DNA of 64,000 nucleotides from Rhizomucor pusillus (GCA_900175165.2 FWWN02000656.1:1-64000); one strand, 5' to 3'. Shown: positions 23,899 through 36,374, numbered from the stretch's first letter. Translations and numbers: made by a program. Notes: generated by a model not told the origin, from the letters alone.

Positions 23899-25515
23899 AT
23901 GATGAACCCTCATGATTATACCTGGATCTTCGCCGTCACCATGGTGTTAGCGTTTGCTGATGCCTACGGTATCGGTGCTAACGATGTAGCCAATGCCTTT
24001 GCAACATCCGTCTCTTCGGGCTCTATGACACTGGTACAAGCTGCCATCATCGCCTGCTTTACCGAGTTCCTCGGCGCAGTACTTTTGGGCAATATGACCT
24101 CGGAAACAATCAAGAGTGGTATCGTTCCTGTTGACAGTTTTGTCGAGCGACCTGAACTTCTGATGACCGGTATGCTTTGCGCACTATTTGGTTCCGCTAC
24201 TTGGGTGATTTTTGCTTCTCGGCAGGGCTGGCCCGTCAGTACGACCCACTCCATTGTTGGCGCTATCATTGGTATGGGATTCGCTAGCTTTGGCCCTAAC
24301 ACGGTCGACTGGTCTTGGAACGGCGTCGGTGGTATCATTGCTTCGTGGTTTATCTCTCCCGTCGTCTCTGGTGCATTTACGGCTATCATTTACCTGATCG
24401 TCAAGTACGGTGTCCTTGAACGAAAAAACAGCGTCAAGTATGGTCTCTGGGCTGCACCAATCTTCTTCTTTATCACGGTCACCATTGAAGTCTTTTACAT
24501 CATGTACAAGGGTGCACCTCGAGCGGCTGCTGCAAAGACTTTAACAATCGGTGCTATCGTTGGTATTGCTTTTGGCATTGGCGCATTCTTTGGTATTCTA
24601 GGTATAATCTTTGTGCGTCCCTGGCTTAAACGCAAGGTCGTCGATCGTGAAGACATCAAGTGGTACCATGTGTTTGTTATCCCTGTTCTTCCCAAGCGGC
24701 CCACTGTCAAGGATCCTGAGACCATTCAACAAGAGGTTTCCGCAAATGTTGATGAAAGCCATCAACAAGAAGCTACTGAAAAGACTGTTGAAGAAGATTC
24801 CAAGAAGCTCGACGAAAGCAGTCTTTCTATCCATGCAAGCACGGAGTCTCAAGCTCAGGGAGAAACGGAGGCGCCCTTATCTATCAAAGACCGTATCCTC
24901 AATATCGTACTTCATGGTCTTCGACAGGATGTCCGTAATATAAACGCTAGTCACCTCGAGGATATCCACGCTGCTGCTGTCAAGTACGATAATGACACTG
25001 AATACATGTTCTCATTCTTGCAAATCTTGACTGCCATGGTCTTCTCATTCGCGCATGGTTCCAACGACGTTGCCAACGCTGTCGGTCCGCTTTCTGCAGT
25101 CTTCAGTATTTGGAACACTGGTGCCGTAGACCCTGACCAGAAAATCCCTGTAGAAATCTGGATCCTCGTGTATGGCGGTATTGCAATTGATATTGGTTTG
25201 GTAACTCTTGGATATAGAGTCATGCGCCGTATGGGAAACAATATCACCTACATGACTCCCACCCGAGGTTTCTCCACCGAACTCGGCGCTGCAATTACGA
25301 TTCTTACATGCTCTCAGCTTGGTATCCCTATCAGTTCAACGCACTGTGCCACGGGCTCCACAGCTGCCGTTGGTCTATGTAACGGGAACTTGAAGTCCGT
25401 CAACTGGAAAATGCTCGCCTGGTGCATGTTTGCTTGGATCTTTACACTCCCGATCGCTGGTTTGATCTCTGGCCTGACATATGCTATCGTCACTCGCTCC
25501 CCATCCTTTTACTAG
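23899..25515 (+). CDS. PHO89: Sodium/phosphate symporter, PiT family (Pho89-like)
   Basis: Inorganic phosphate transporter of the plasma membrane (SLC20/PiT family; yeast Pho89 couples phosphate to sodium). It is a single exon of 538 codons if the start is the tandem ATG at 23899 (MMNPHDYTWIFAV); the frame is open upstream, but the added residues have no family resemblance. The two inverted-repeat PD001131-type signatures are clear: GANDVANAFATS at residues 26-37 and FAHGSNDVANAVGPL at about 384-398. About ten hydrophobic helices flank a central hydrophilic loop (about residues 275-345) rich in Glu, Lys and Ser, the usual layout. The end is ATGSTAAVGLCNG, two further helices and TRSPSFY. Confidence 0.95.
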   Translation: MMNPHDYTWIFAVTMVLAFADAYGIGANDVANAFATSVSSGSMTLVQAAIIACFTEFLGAVLLGNMTSETIKSGIVPVDSFVERPELLMTGMLCALFGSATWVIFASRQGWPVSTTHSIVGAIIGMGFASFGPNTVDWSWNGVGGIIASWFISPVVSGAFTAIIYLIVKYGVLERKNSVKYGLWAAPIFFFITVTIEVFYIMYKGAPRAAAAKTLTIGAIVGIAFGIGAFFGILGIIFVRPWLKRKVVDREDIKWYHVFVIPVLPKRPTVKDPETIQQEVSANVDESHQQEATEKTVEEDSKKLDESSLSIHASTESQAQGETEAPLSIKDRILNIVLHGLRQDVRNINASHLEDIHAAAVKYDNDTEYMFSFLQILTAMVFSFAHGSNDVANAVGPLSAVFSIWNTGAVDPDQKIPVEIWILVYGGIAIDIGLVTLGYRVMRRMGNNITYMTPTRGFSTELGAAITILTCSQLGIPISSTHCATGSTAAVGLCNGNLKSVNWKMLAWCMFAWIFTLPIAGLISGLTYAIVTRSPSFY

Positions 25516-25727
25516 TTCATATGCGTTGCATAAGCTATTCTATTCGACTGTATTCTAATATATGCTCTTTTATATCATTTGATAATAATAATAATTTATG
25601 GAATACAATATGTAATTAGCTGTTTGATTACAGTAATATGTTTCCGTGAACATGAACCAGAATTCCCGCCAGAGTCTTCTTAAGAACCGTTGTCCTGTCT
25701 TCCGACCAGTACCCGCTACGTGTGACA

Positions 25728-26366
25728 ATGTCTGGAGAAGGATCGAGTTCTAGCAGCCGGGATGGATGGAATGCAAGAAGGCTTGAACCTTTGTCCCTTC
25801 GCAGCTCCTTTTCTGCGACGCGCTTTGCAGAATCCTTGCGTCTTCCCTCATCACCTACATTTTCTCTCGATCAGTTGTCGGTTTACGCCCGAAGGGCCTC
25901 CAACTCCAGTATCAATATTATGAGTTCCAGTGCAACCACTTTTCTTCAGCATGCAGTCTCTCTGCACGGAGAAACGGACGATAATATGCAAGCCAAAAAT
26001 GCAAAAGTGTATGAAAACGCGCAAACAAGTAAGAGCTTTTGACACAATTTTCTTTTGAACGTGTACCCACATACGTGGGAACTTGATATAGCTACGCACG
26101 AATTTGAGAATACAATCAAGAGTTCATTTAACGATGCTTCACTCGGCTTGCATCGCGTCTCGGAGCATATCCATCGCAAAGTGCCGCAAATAGCTGAATC
26201 GAAGGCTGGATTGCGCGACATTGAACAGCTGGTGGAGACCGCCAACTCTGATATGCTAGATGCCCGTCGCGTCGTAGAGGACTTGGAGTGCATTGAATCA
26301 TTTCGAAGCATAGCTGAAATGGTGAAAACAAGTCTGACCATTGTAAAAGCACATAAAAGCAGTTAA
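25728..26366 (+). CDS. BORCS8-like protein (BORC complex subunit)
   Basis: Two-exon gene of 191 codons; the intron is 26029-26091. The first exon encodes a Ser/Arg-rich N-terminal half without known domains. The second encodes a helical segment, TTHEFENTIKSSFNDAS then LGLHRVSEHIHRKVPQIAES, followed by DIEQLVETANSDMLDARRVV and FRSIAEMVKTSLTIVKAHK. Spacing and residues match BORCS8 (MEF2BNB): the ALYRLQEHVRRSLPEL-like segment and the FRSxEGLLKQAI-like end. In animals BORC sits on lysosomes and recruits Arl8 for movement. A matching role at fungal vacuoles or endosomes is inference. It lies between PHO89 and COX13, all on the plus strand. Confidence 0.65.
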
Positions 26367-26711
26367 AATCTCATGCATTTGCTTTGTTTTCATAAACCAT
26401 TACCTACATACTCATCATACCCAGACGTGTTGATATTTGGGTCGTGGCAGGCAATTCTGTCCTATATGTTAGTTGTTTACATTTTCGATAGCGCTCACCC
26501 AAGGTGTTCATCCATGGTTGACGTCCCCAAATACTTGGTAAGCATCAGTCTCTTTAACCACTATAGTTCCTTCTACAGTAGCTTCTTTTCATGCGAACCT
26601 GATGTCTGACAGAATCCAATTTTGGGTGACGACGTTGCACAACACCCCGTTAAAAAAAACCCCGTCTAACAGCGGCATATATGTTTCTCTGTTCTTCCTT
26701 CGTGCTCTGCA

Positions 26712-27281
26712 ATGGCTTCCCGTGCATTGTTCAAACCCCAACTCTCTCGCTCCTTCCGTCGCTTCACCACTGCCGTCTCTGAGGTCTCTGAGACCAAGGT
26801 CAGCAACACTGAATTTGCCAAGCAACGCGACGGTGTCAAGCATCACGCCGCACGTAAGGGAATCTGGTTCCAAGCGGGGGAAAATTGAGAATCGAACGTA
26901 TGATTTTTTTCTCACAAACTATACAGAGTCTGCTTCTACCTGGCAGAAAATCTGTCTATTCGTCTGCATTCCAAGGTAAGTCGTGCGATTATTATTAACC
27001 ACGGAACATTGTATGTAACTCTCAAAAACAACATTGTCAGTTTGCTTGCGACTGGTGCCAACGCGTACAACCTTTACCAGCAGCACCAAGAGCATGTCAA
27101 GCACCATCCCCCCAAGTTTGTGAATTATGAATACAGAAATTGGCGTGTCAGGGTAAGCATCGCAGTTTGCGCAATACTCAATTCGTGTTTTAAATTTTGA
27201 CACGATTTGCAGGACTTCTTCTGGGGGAAGGATTCGCTGTTCTTCAACCCCAAGGTCAATCACTCTGTTACCGAAGACTAG
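26712..27281 (+). CDS. COX13: Cytochrome c oxidase subunit VIa (Cox13)
   Basis: Nuclear-encoded single-helix subunit of complex IV in the mitochondrial inner membrane. Four exons (26712-26853, 26927-26975, 27041-27152, 27213-27281) give 123 residues. The N-terminus MASRALFKPQLSRSFRRFTT is a mitochondrial presequence. The mature part has STWQKICLFVCIP, a membrane helix, then NLYQQHQEHVKHHPPKFVNY followed by EYRNWRVR and DFFWGKDSLFFNPKVN, which are hallmark COX6A sequences. All exon junctions keep frame with GT-AG introns. AATAAA lies about 10 bases after the stop. Only 44 bp separate the stop from that of the convergent CFIm25 gene. Confidence 0.95.
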
Positions 27282-27325
27282 TGAACATCTAGAAATAAAG
27301 AGATGGAGACACAAGCTCCATGATG

Positions 27326-28333
<1,008 letters not shown>

Positions 28334-28556
28334 TTTCTTGATATCAGGTCTTAAATTTCTTTTGAACCATGCTCTTTGCGATAATACAGTGATGTATTAC
28401 AATGATTGGTTAAAATCCAGTAATGCTGTGTGTGTGTGTGTGGATATCAGAGAATTAGTTCGGCCTGAGTGGCTAGACGGACGCGGTCGCAGTCGTCGTC
28501 GCGTAAAAAAGAGCGACAGACGCACGCGCGCCTTTTGTACGCCTTAGCCTTCAACC

Positions 28557-30266
28557 ATGGTCAGCACAAAAAGAAGATTGTCCGATGCATCAGATTTGTC
28601 CTCGACTGAGGGACAATCGGCCAACAAGAAGGTCGCTGTTGAACAGAAAGAGCAAGAGAACTTGACGAAGGAACAGCGACAGGAACGAGTGTTTGCCAAC
28701 ATGCGTCTTCGTCGAATTATAAAAGAGAATCACGGCACAGACGTCAACCAAGTCGCCTTCTTTTTCAACAACAAGAACTTCTCGGCACCTGTCGGTCTCG
28801 ACGTAAACAAAACTTTTGACAAACGAGGATCAGTGCAGCGCGATCAAACAGACACCAGTAACGTTTTGGCAACAGTGGGCGGTTGCCAGGTAAACCCACA
28901 TTAAACGTATAAGCACGTATATGCCACAGTCGTCGTCTAAGCAACGAGTATGCTATCAGATGAACATATACGACAATGAACATTGTGGAGATCACTTGGA
29001 TATCATGTCCAATTTTGATTTATCGACGCCAGACGATCAGGACAAGACTAGAAAGGATTTACATACATTTTGCTGGCTGTACAGAGAAAATGATGCTTGG
29101 CTCGCTGCTGCCGGCGCCGATGGTCTTATTCACATTGTCAGCTTGGCAAATTCTCAGGAAATCGATATTCTCGCCGGGCACACAAGTAAGATATACGATT
29201 GTATATATCTATGAATACATGAACATCTAAAGTTTGGATCCTGTTGATTCTTAGAGTCCATCAATGATTTACAGACACATCCCTTCAGCGATAACTATAT
29301 TCTCTCTACATCAAGAGATGGTACTATCCGATTGTGGGATGTCGACGCACGGAAATGCCTAGTTATTTTCGAGGCTGATGCAACTGTGACCGTAAGTTTG
29401 AGTGATGTGGCCGCTTTTCCTCCTGGCCCCCTTTACCCATGCCAAGTCTGACCGAATATGCTAAATAGTGCTTTCACCCTGATGGGGAAAAATTCATCTC
29501 GGGTAACTCCCGTGGAGAGCTTCGAGAATGGAAAATTCCTGCCCTTAATGCTGCGAAGGGGTTGGATGAACCCTTTACAGTAGAGAAGAAACATTCTCGA
29601 TTATTCAAAAAGATGCATGGCGAAAACTATATTGGTAAGAGGAATTGTACTCAAAATATATCTCAATGATTATTTGCGCTAACTGTGATGTTTAGATTGT
29701 ATCAGGTTCGCAAATGGTAAAGTTTTATCAAAATCAGTAAACGGTCGCATGGAATATTGGGATGCTGAAACAGAAACGGTATGATTATCACCAATAAATA
29801 TATGACATACTGAAAAAATGGTTACTGATTGCGCTTCTCCCCAGACTATCCGTTCTTTCCGGATACGAACTGGAGAGAACTTCTCTCGATTCGATGTCAG
29901 GTAAAATCAAATACTGCAAGCTTGGTATTATAATGTATATATGAACACGCCTTTTTCGTTAGCCTGGATGAGTCTTTCTTTTGTGTTGGAACTAGTTCGG
30001 GCAGTGTATATGTCTACAATTTACAAACTGGGAAAATGGTGTCTGAACTGTCACACCGACGTTCCACCAAGTCCGTCCGTTGCTGCACTTTTACCCGGGA
30101 TTGTCGGTATGTTGGTCACTGTGACAACAACAGTAATAGAGAGCATACCACTGATCAGTACACTAGTCAAGTAATCTGCGCAGGCGAGGATGGATTCATT
30201 TGGAGATATGATTACATTGATGACGCCACCTTGCAAGAATGGGCAAACTGGAAAAAGGCACAGTAG
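28557..30266 (+). CDS. EED/ESC-like WD40 protein (putative PRC2 core subunit)
   Basis: WD40 protein whose order of motifs follows EED/ESC. It has a basic and Ser/Gln-rich N-terminus (MVSTKRRLSDASDL), then NVLATVGG, then KDLHTFCWLYRENDAWLAAA and GADGLIHIVSLANSQEIDIL (compare the ENFYTCAWTYD...AVAG region of EED). SINDLQTHPFSDNYILSTSR and DGTIRLWDVDARKCL follow, and NYIDCIRFANGKVLSKSVNG (compare NYVDCVRW...ILSKS). FCVGTSSGSVYVYNLQTGK and CRQVICAGEDGFIWRYD close the propeller. About eight short introns are supported by phase; the last (GTATGT near 30108 to CTAG) is inferred because the frame is open through it. EED binds trimethyl-lysine and activates EZH2 in PRC2. A related WD40 protein such as LRWD1 is the main alternative. 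The Tyr of the NFYTC motif is His here, so the aromatic cage may be altered. Confidence 0.65.
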
Positions 30267-30419
30267 GGCAGACTGATAAAATAGGTGTTTATGTACATTT
30301 TCATCTGGTCCGATCACCCTTGGCTATGCAGCATTTGCCACAGGCGATCCAAGAATAAAATAATAGCATATCCTTGTGTGTTGCTTTAATCCCTTCTTTT
30401 TCTTTTCCTTCTTTGCAAC

Positions 30420-31315
30420 ATGTCGGCACACGAACAACAGCAAGAAAAGCAATCTTTGCTGCCCCTAAGACCAGCGCTTGAGCGCCGGAAAACATGGACT
30501 ATTGCCGCCATCCTTTTGTTTCTCTTTGTAAGCCCTTGCGGTCCTCAAGTATACCTTGCCTGCTTGTCTGACTGTTGTTAGTTTGTTGTAACTTCGATAA
30601 TATTATACTCTATTCGATACTGCGCACACCATTCATGCTCTTTATACGGCAGCCAAAAGGGAGTGACAATGATACCTTCGGTCGGTTTTCGATTTGACTG
30701 GACGCACATTACCGCCATCGTATTATATATTGTTCTTATCGTCATACTCGCAGCGCGGCCTCAGGGAGCGGCGACGCATTGGGTAAATACTAAAAACTTG
30801 CAATATGATATATGTTTGTATTCATAGCATTCTTGTTATCATGATCCATTTCTTTCGGTGCCTTGCAGTATGTCATTCCACTCTTATTCATGGTCGGCGC
30901 GCAACTGGGACGAACTACGTATATACTCGTGTTTGATAAGCAAGGATACATCCATGCTCAGCTGGCTGATTCATGGCAACGCGCAGCACCGGATCTGTTG
31001 GATCACCTTGAATCCCGCTATCAGTGCGATGGATTTGATGCATGCTCGCCGATATTGGCCCGCGCTTTTGGAGAAACAATTTATGCATGGGGGTTGGCTC
31101 TTTGGATGCTTAAATTCGTGCAGGTACAATGCGGGATGGTGCCTGGTTTCAAACTGGAGCTTGCATTGACAGCTTATCTTTTCTTTCACATGCCTGTTTA
31201 GATGGTTGGGCTGCTTGGATGTTACTCTGTCTTTCTGTACATTGATCAAGAACCTTCCCATTTGTCGCAAGACATTGAAAAAAGTAAAGAATCCTATCAC
31301 TCCATCACACAGTAA
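30420..31315 (+). CDS. Tetraspanin-like four-helix membrane protein
   Basis: Four exons. The protein starts MSAHEQQQEKQSLLPLRPAL, a short cytosolic tail. It has four hydrophobic segments: TIAAILLFLF plus FVVTSIILYS; HITAIVLYIVLIVILAA; YVIPLLFMVGAQLG; and a last one split by an intron (WGLALWMLKFVQ, then MVGLLGCYSVFLY). The large loop between helices 3 and 4 contains DLLDHLESRYQCDGFDACSP, in the place where tetraspanins carry their CCG motif; here the second Cys is Asp (CDG). Fungal tetraspanins (Pls1, Tsp2, Tsp3 types) often keep few canonical residues, so membership is likely but not certain. The gene converges with TUP1 with a gap of about 195 bp. Confidence 0.6.
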
Positions 31316-31509
31316 AATATTATATAGTCATAATGTCCATTTTGTTTTTCATCTTTTCTGATTTGTCATCCATGTCAAACGAGGAAAAAAAGAAAAGAAA
31401 GGGGGAAGATAGTAACAGGAAAACTCGCTTATAGACAAGCAGTGTATGCAGATATATGAACAATTCAGGAATGCGTTCTTTATGCTGCCGAAACACGTGA
31501 GCACACACG

Positions 31510-33862
31510 TTAGAGTCTCACTTGTTTTTGATATGCCATATTTGGTTCCTTACCGAGCGGCTCGTAGCTCCAAATCCTTGCACGACTGTCACCAGAGCCT
31601 GTCGCAAAAACTGGTTGCCCTGATGGGCTGACAGCGACAGAGATGACTAGAGGGGAAGGAAGACATTATTTTAATTTTGCTGTTTTGTGACATTATAGGA
31701 AGTATTGTGTATACCTGAATTTTTGTGTCCCTGAAGCATAAATTGAGTCTGACCGGTTCGCGGATCCCAGAACTGGACACCGCGATCTTTTGAACCAGAC
31801 ACGATCCAATGACCGTCTGGCGTGCATGCCACCGACAAAACAAAGTCCTACAACATCGTTAGTCCATCAGCAGCAGCACATGAACGATCTAGGGGCGTAA
31901 ACGCTCACCTTGTGACCAGTAAATGTCATTTTGCAAGGACCCTTAGATCGATCTCTATCCATGCCATAGCCTCTTTCGTTGGTACCGAGCTGCCACATTT
32001 TGATTGTCTTGTCAAGACTGCCGCTAATCAATGTTCTGCCGTCGGGCATGAATGCTACAGAGTACACACTATCCCTGTGACCTTCCAAACGTTCAAGTGG
32101 CTGTGCGGTTTGGATGTCCCAGACACGAACCATTTTATCAAGACTTCCTGCTGCAACTAATCTGCCATCTGGTGAAATGGCAACGCTCGTCACGCCAGAA
32201 TCTTTTGGTTCAAGATCTTGGATGGGAATCACATGCATCACCTTCTTATCAGGCATACTCCATATACGTACGGTACGATCTCCAGAACCGGAAACAATGA
32301 TGCGTCCATCACGGCTAAAATCGAGTGAATAAATATCTTGTTCGTGTCCAGTAAACACATTGCGAATACGGCGTTCTCGAATATCCCAAATCTGTAAATA
32401 AGATTTGGAAAATATACAACGGTGATTAGTCGCACGATCAACCCTTAATTTGCAAGAATCCGTTCTACAAACCCTGATTTGCTTATCTTCTGCTCCAGTT
32501 GCTAGATATTTGCCGTCAGGACTGAAGCAAACTGAACGGATATACAGATCACCCTCTTTTTGCACACTATCATCTTGCAGGACGCTATATAAAGAAATTG
32601 CGACAGAAAATTCAATCACTGTATGTATTTAGAACTTGTACAATTTCAGTTTGGACTTACCACAAAAGGTCTGCAGTGGCGACATCGTAGATATATGTTG
32701 CCCGGTTGCATCCAGCGGCGAGCCACCGTCCATCAGCGCTAAATTTGACACAGCAGACAACACTCCGATGTTCCAACGTATGCAGCAGGTCAACTTTGAG
32801 ATAACGCGGTGTCTTTGGGTTGAAGAGCGCAAACCAGTCTCGGCCTTCCACCTTCATGTTTGCTGGTACGCTGTCTGGATCCACATCAGCGAGAGCACCC
32901 GGTGGGACGCTCATGCCTAACTGTGACTTTGGTCTTCCTGCAGGCACCATGGTGCCAGCAGCAGCTGGAGGCGGCGGCGGAGGGCCTGGTGGCACGGAAG
33001 TACTGGTCGTGGATGATCCAGACTTGCGTTTAGGCATTCCAGCTGCGTCGTTGGGTATCGGACCGGGATGCGTTGAAGTAGGTGTACCTGGAGCAGGGCC
33101 GCGAGGAGGATATCCGTAACTAGGTTGATTGTTGGTGCCATTCACGTATCCGGGTGCTCCGCCTGGAGGAGGACCGGGAGGCGCCTGGGATGATGGCGGA
33201 TACATAGGATGCTGTGGCGGCGGCGGTGGAGGATGATCACCCATTTGAGGTGGAGCCATAAGGCCAGACGGTCCTTGATTGGATCCGTTGCCATGTGTAT
33301 TCATAATTCCACCGAAATAGTTCGAGCCAGGACCGATGCTGGGTGGAGGCGGATGGTTGGGTTGTTGCTGTTGAGGAGGTTGGTGTGAAGGTGGTGCCTG
33401 TGGATGGACCGAGGAGGGCCCGCTGCTAGGTGGCATTGCCGGATGACCACCGGTACGCGCCTGAGCTTGCTCTAACTGTGCGCGAAGTCGCGCAATCTCC
33501 TCTTCATATCTACCAGATTTGTGTCAACAATATCTTCAACCATAGATAATGCACACCCAAAACAGTGGTACCCACGATTTCTTCATTGCTTGCTGTTGCC
33601 GTTCAAACTCGAGAAGATTTTGTTGAAAGTGATGCATTTCTTGCAGTTGAGTGCTCACTGTGCAACAGCTACGGTTATGACTATTGCGTCAACGACAGTT
33701 CTCAAATGGAAACATACTTTTGTGTTCGATATCGTCTCGCTGTGATTTGTTTACGTATACATCTCGGGTAAGTTGATCAAATTCAGCACGGATTGCGTCG
33801 AGCATCTCAATGATGCGGCTTTGCGGAGCGGGCACCATTGGCCGATGATTGTAAACTGACAT
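31510..33862 (-). CDS. TUP1: Tup1/Groucho-type WD40 transcriptional corepressor
   Basis: General corepressor that acts with Ssn6/Cyc8. The N-terminal tetramerisation helix is clear: [26 protein letters not shown], followed by a coiled coil with [20 protein letters not shown] and [17 protein letters not shown]. Next is a long Pro/Gln/Gly/His-rich linker (32900-33440). The C-terminal WD40 propeller starts at [20 protein letters not shown] and has the Tup1-typical repeats [57 protein letters not shown] and [18 protein letters not shown]. The last exon ends [20 protein letters not shown] and QVRL. The start MSVYNHRP is at 33862. Eight or so short introns are inferred. Confidence 0.93.
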
Positions 33863-34385
33863 GTTGTGTAGAGAGAAGGGGTCTAGAGAAAACGGGCTTG
33901 AGCTTCGTGTCCTTTGGCAATAAGTACTCGACGGGAGATTCTTGCGTACGCGTTAATCTAGAGCGAGGTTTTTACCTTTATGGCTAAATGCAGCGAATGT
34001 TAGTCGCCAAAGGAAGTTGTCGTTCGATTATGGTCAAAGATCTCTGTTTTGTGAGTACAAAAAGGTTGATTCAAACAAGGATGGAGAGAGCGAGAAGGGG
34101 GGTGGCCAAAAGCACTGTTGTCTTATCCTCGCCGGGCTATGAAATTTTTTGGGTCGTACAGAACCTGTGAGATTATGCTTTCTCTTTCTTGCAAATCCTT
34201 AATAATTATAAGTAACCGGATGTAAGAGAAGCGCCTCAAGAAAACTACTCCAGGAATCGAGAAATATCAATGCGACATAGTGGAAGCTTCGAAAGTCTGC
34301 CGCAAGACATAAGCATGCTTTGCTATCTGTAACAATGTTGGTATGACCGGTTAATGCATTTCGCTTTAGACTGTATTGTATTTAG

Positions 34386-34664
34386 TTTCAAGACGGTATC
34401 AAGAGCTTAAATAAATGGGTCAAACTATCTGCTGAGCTATCCTTGAGAGCGCATTTCCAGGTCCCAAATGGCACTGGTGAAGATCTCAGTAATAATAGTG
34501 TCATTGATATTCTTTACCACTTTACAAAGCTCACCGGCAGGCTCTTTAACGTCATAGCTACTAACGTTCAATGTCTGGGATGCAAATCGTGTCTTGATGC
34601 TAATCCCGAACACTTATACCCACAATGCATACATTCGCACTTGAGCGATCTGCCTTCAAGGTAA
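34386..34664 (+). other. Possible orphan terminal exon with a Cys cluster
   Basis: An acceptor-like TAG at 34383-34385 opens a frame of 92 codons, FQDGIKSLNKWVKLSAELSL onward, ending with a stop at 34662-34664. It contains the cluster CLGCKSCLDANPEHLYPQC followed by IHSH, that is Cys-x2-Cys-x2-Cys, eleven residues, then Cys-x3-His, which could bind zinc. I do not recognise the family. Upstream exons between the TUP1 start and 34385 are unclear: only very short open frames are present. It may be the last exon of a small gene, a broken gene or chance. Confidence 0.25.
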
Positions 34665-34858
34665 ATCTGATATCAAACAGCTGCTGCTGCCTATGTGGAT
34701 ATAGTACTCTTTTGAGAGAGAGTAATCGAAGCAATTCAGAATTTGGGGATATTGTCGCGCATGAACGACTTAGCCGCTCCGCACGCGTGGCTGAATAAAA
34801 AAAGAAAGGACTTCAAGCTTTTTCCCTGCCAGCGCGAAACCAACCTTTTCCCGCCGCC

Positions 34859-35984
34859 ATGCCTCTCATTGTGTTGACAGGATATCCCTCCAGCGGCAAA
34901 TCGAAACGGGCCACAGAGATTGCAGAATACCTGCGGAACCGGCTGCAGGCTGAAAATCGATCCATGAAGATACATGTTGTGAACGACGAATCACTCAATG
35001 TCAGCAAGAGCGCATACAAAGGTAGCAAGTGGGAAAGAGATAATGCTCCGCAGCGCAGACTGAAATGTTAACTCAAGTATGAACGTGAAACAGAAGCCAG
35101 AGAAGAAAAGAAGGCACGAGGAGCAATGCTGTCTGCAGTGGAGCGTTTACTTTCTCGCGAGGATATTGTGATTGCAGACGGTATGAATTACATCAAAGGT
35201 TTTCGATATCAGCTCTACTGCGTTGCGCGGGCAATCAGTACACCACACTGCGTGGTAAGTACGTTACATGCTATATGTATTGCTTTTAGAACGATTTTGC
35301 TGAAATCTCACGGAGGTGCAAGCCGGTACTCCTATCGATGTGGCAAGAGAATTCAACAAGAATCGAGGTCAAGAAGGCTATGAGGACACGGTGTATGTTT
35401 TTGGAAAACAAAGAGATACAGTGACCTACATGATCGAATGTTACGCAGGGAATATCTGACAGGTATGGTAATTTAGGTTTGAGGAACTCGTGACTCGGTA
35501 TGAGGAGCCGGAAGCACGCAATCGTTGGGATTCTCCATTGTTCACTGTAATTTACGACGACGAAAGTATACCGGGGGATAAGATTTGGGATGCTGTTATC
35601 CTGCGCAAACCTCCACCGCCAAATATGTCGACTATCTCTGTAAGCATCAACGCAGATCGGATTCATTGATTTTTTCTGTTACTGATAAGAACGATTGGGC
35701 AGAAACCGGTATCTGATACGAATTACGTGTACGAATTGGATAGAGTGACGCTTGAGATAATCAATGCAGTTATTGAAGGACAAAAGGAATTCGGTCCTGG
35801 AGGGTTGCCAATGGCAGTCCCGAATGCCACAGCCAAAGTAATCAACCCCGTGCGGACGATCACGTTATCAGAGCTGCGTCGCCTTCGAAAGCAGTTTGTA
35901 TCCATCAATAAGATGCGAACCACTTTAGATACCAACCGTCTTGGCGATCTCTTTGTAGACTATCTCAATACAAATCTATCATAA
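34859..35984 (+). CDS. KTI12: Kti12, Elongator-associated P-loop protein
   Basis: Kti12 is related to PSTK kinases; it binds Elongator and tRNA and is needed for wobble-uridine modification. The N-terminus MPLIVLTGYPSSGKSKRATE carries the P-loop GYPSSGKS at residues 8-15. VVNDESLN and the family signature IVIADGMNYIKGFRYQLYC follow, then TPIDVAREFNKNRGQEGYED and TRYEEPEARNRWDSPLFTVI. The last exon contains GPGGLPMAVPNATAKVINPV, RTITLSELRRLRKQFVSINK and ends DYLNTNLS. Five GT-AG introns fit; the first runs 35022-35093 and joins SAYK to EAREEKKARG. The start codon lies in good context (cgccATGCC). TSA1 follows on the same strand. Confidence 0.93.
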
Positions 35985-36310
35985 CCATTGGATCTGATAC
36001 ATTGACTAGATTCTTTGTAAGCACTTGTGACTCCGATGCAAAGTGATGTAAATCGATAATAGCTTGTACCCAATCGCCTGATATTCTATTTTATGAATGA
36101 ATATGAGGAAACAGCTGAGCTAAAGCTGTAGCAGTGTACGTAAAAGGAATAGCCACAAGAAAAAGGAAGCAGCAGGTGCATAGCATCATGCTAAACTGCG
36201 AGAAGGGGCAGCAATGCTTAGAAACCTGATTTGACAGGCAGAGGCAGGGCAAAGAAGCAATTCGAACCGAAAAGCAATCTGACATCCAATCAAAAACTGG
36301 AATGGTGGAT

Positions 36311-36374
36311 TGACTAAGCAGGCCCAGTCAAACCAAGGACTTGGTCGGAGTCGCGTTGATGTTCGCTATAAAAG
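36311..36374 (+). promoter_or_regulatory. TSA1: TSA1 core promoter: TATA box and AP-1/Yap1-like site
   Basis: TATAAAAG is at 36367-36374, about 56-63 bases before the ATG. TGACTAA, a variant of the fungal AP-1 (Yap1/Pap1) recognition sequence, is at 36311-36317. Peroxiredoxin genes are classic targets of this factor family. Only the motifs are seen; binding is inferred. Confidence 0.5.
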
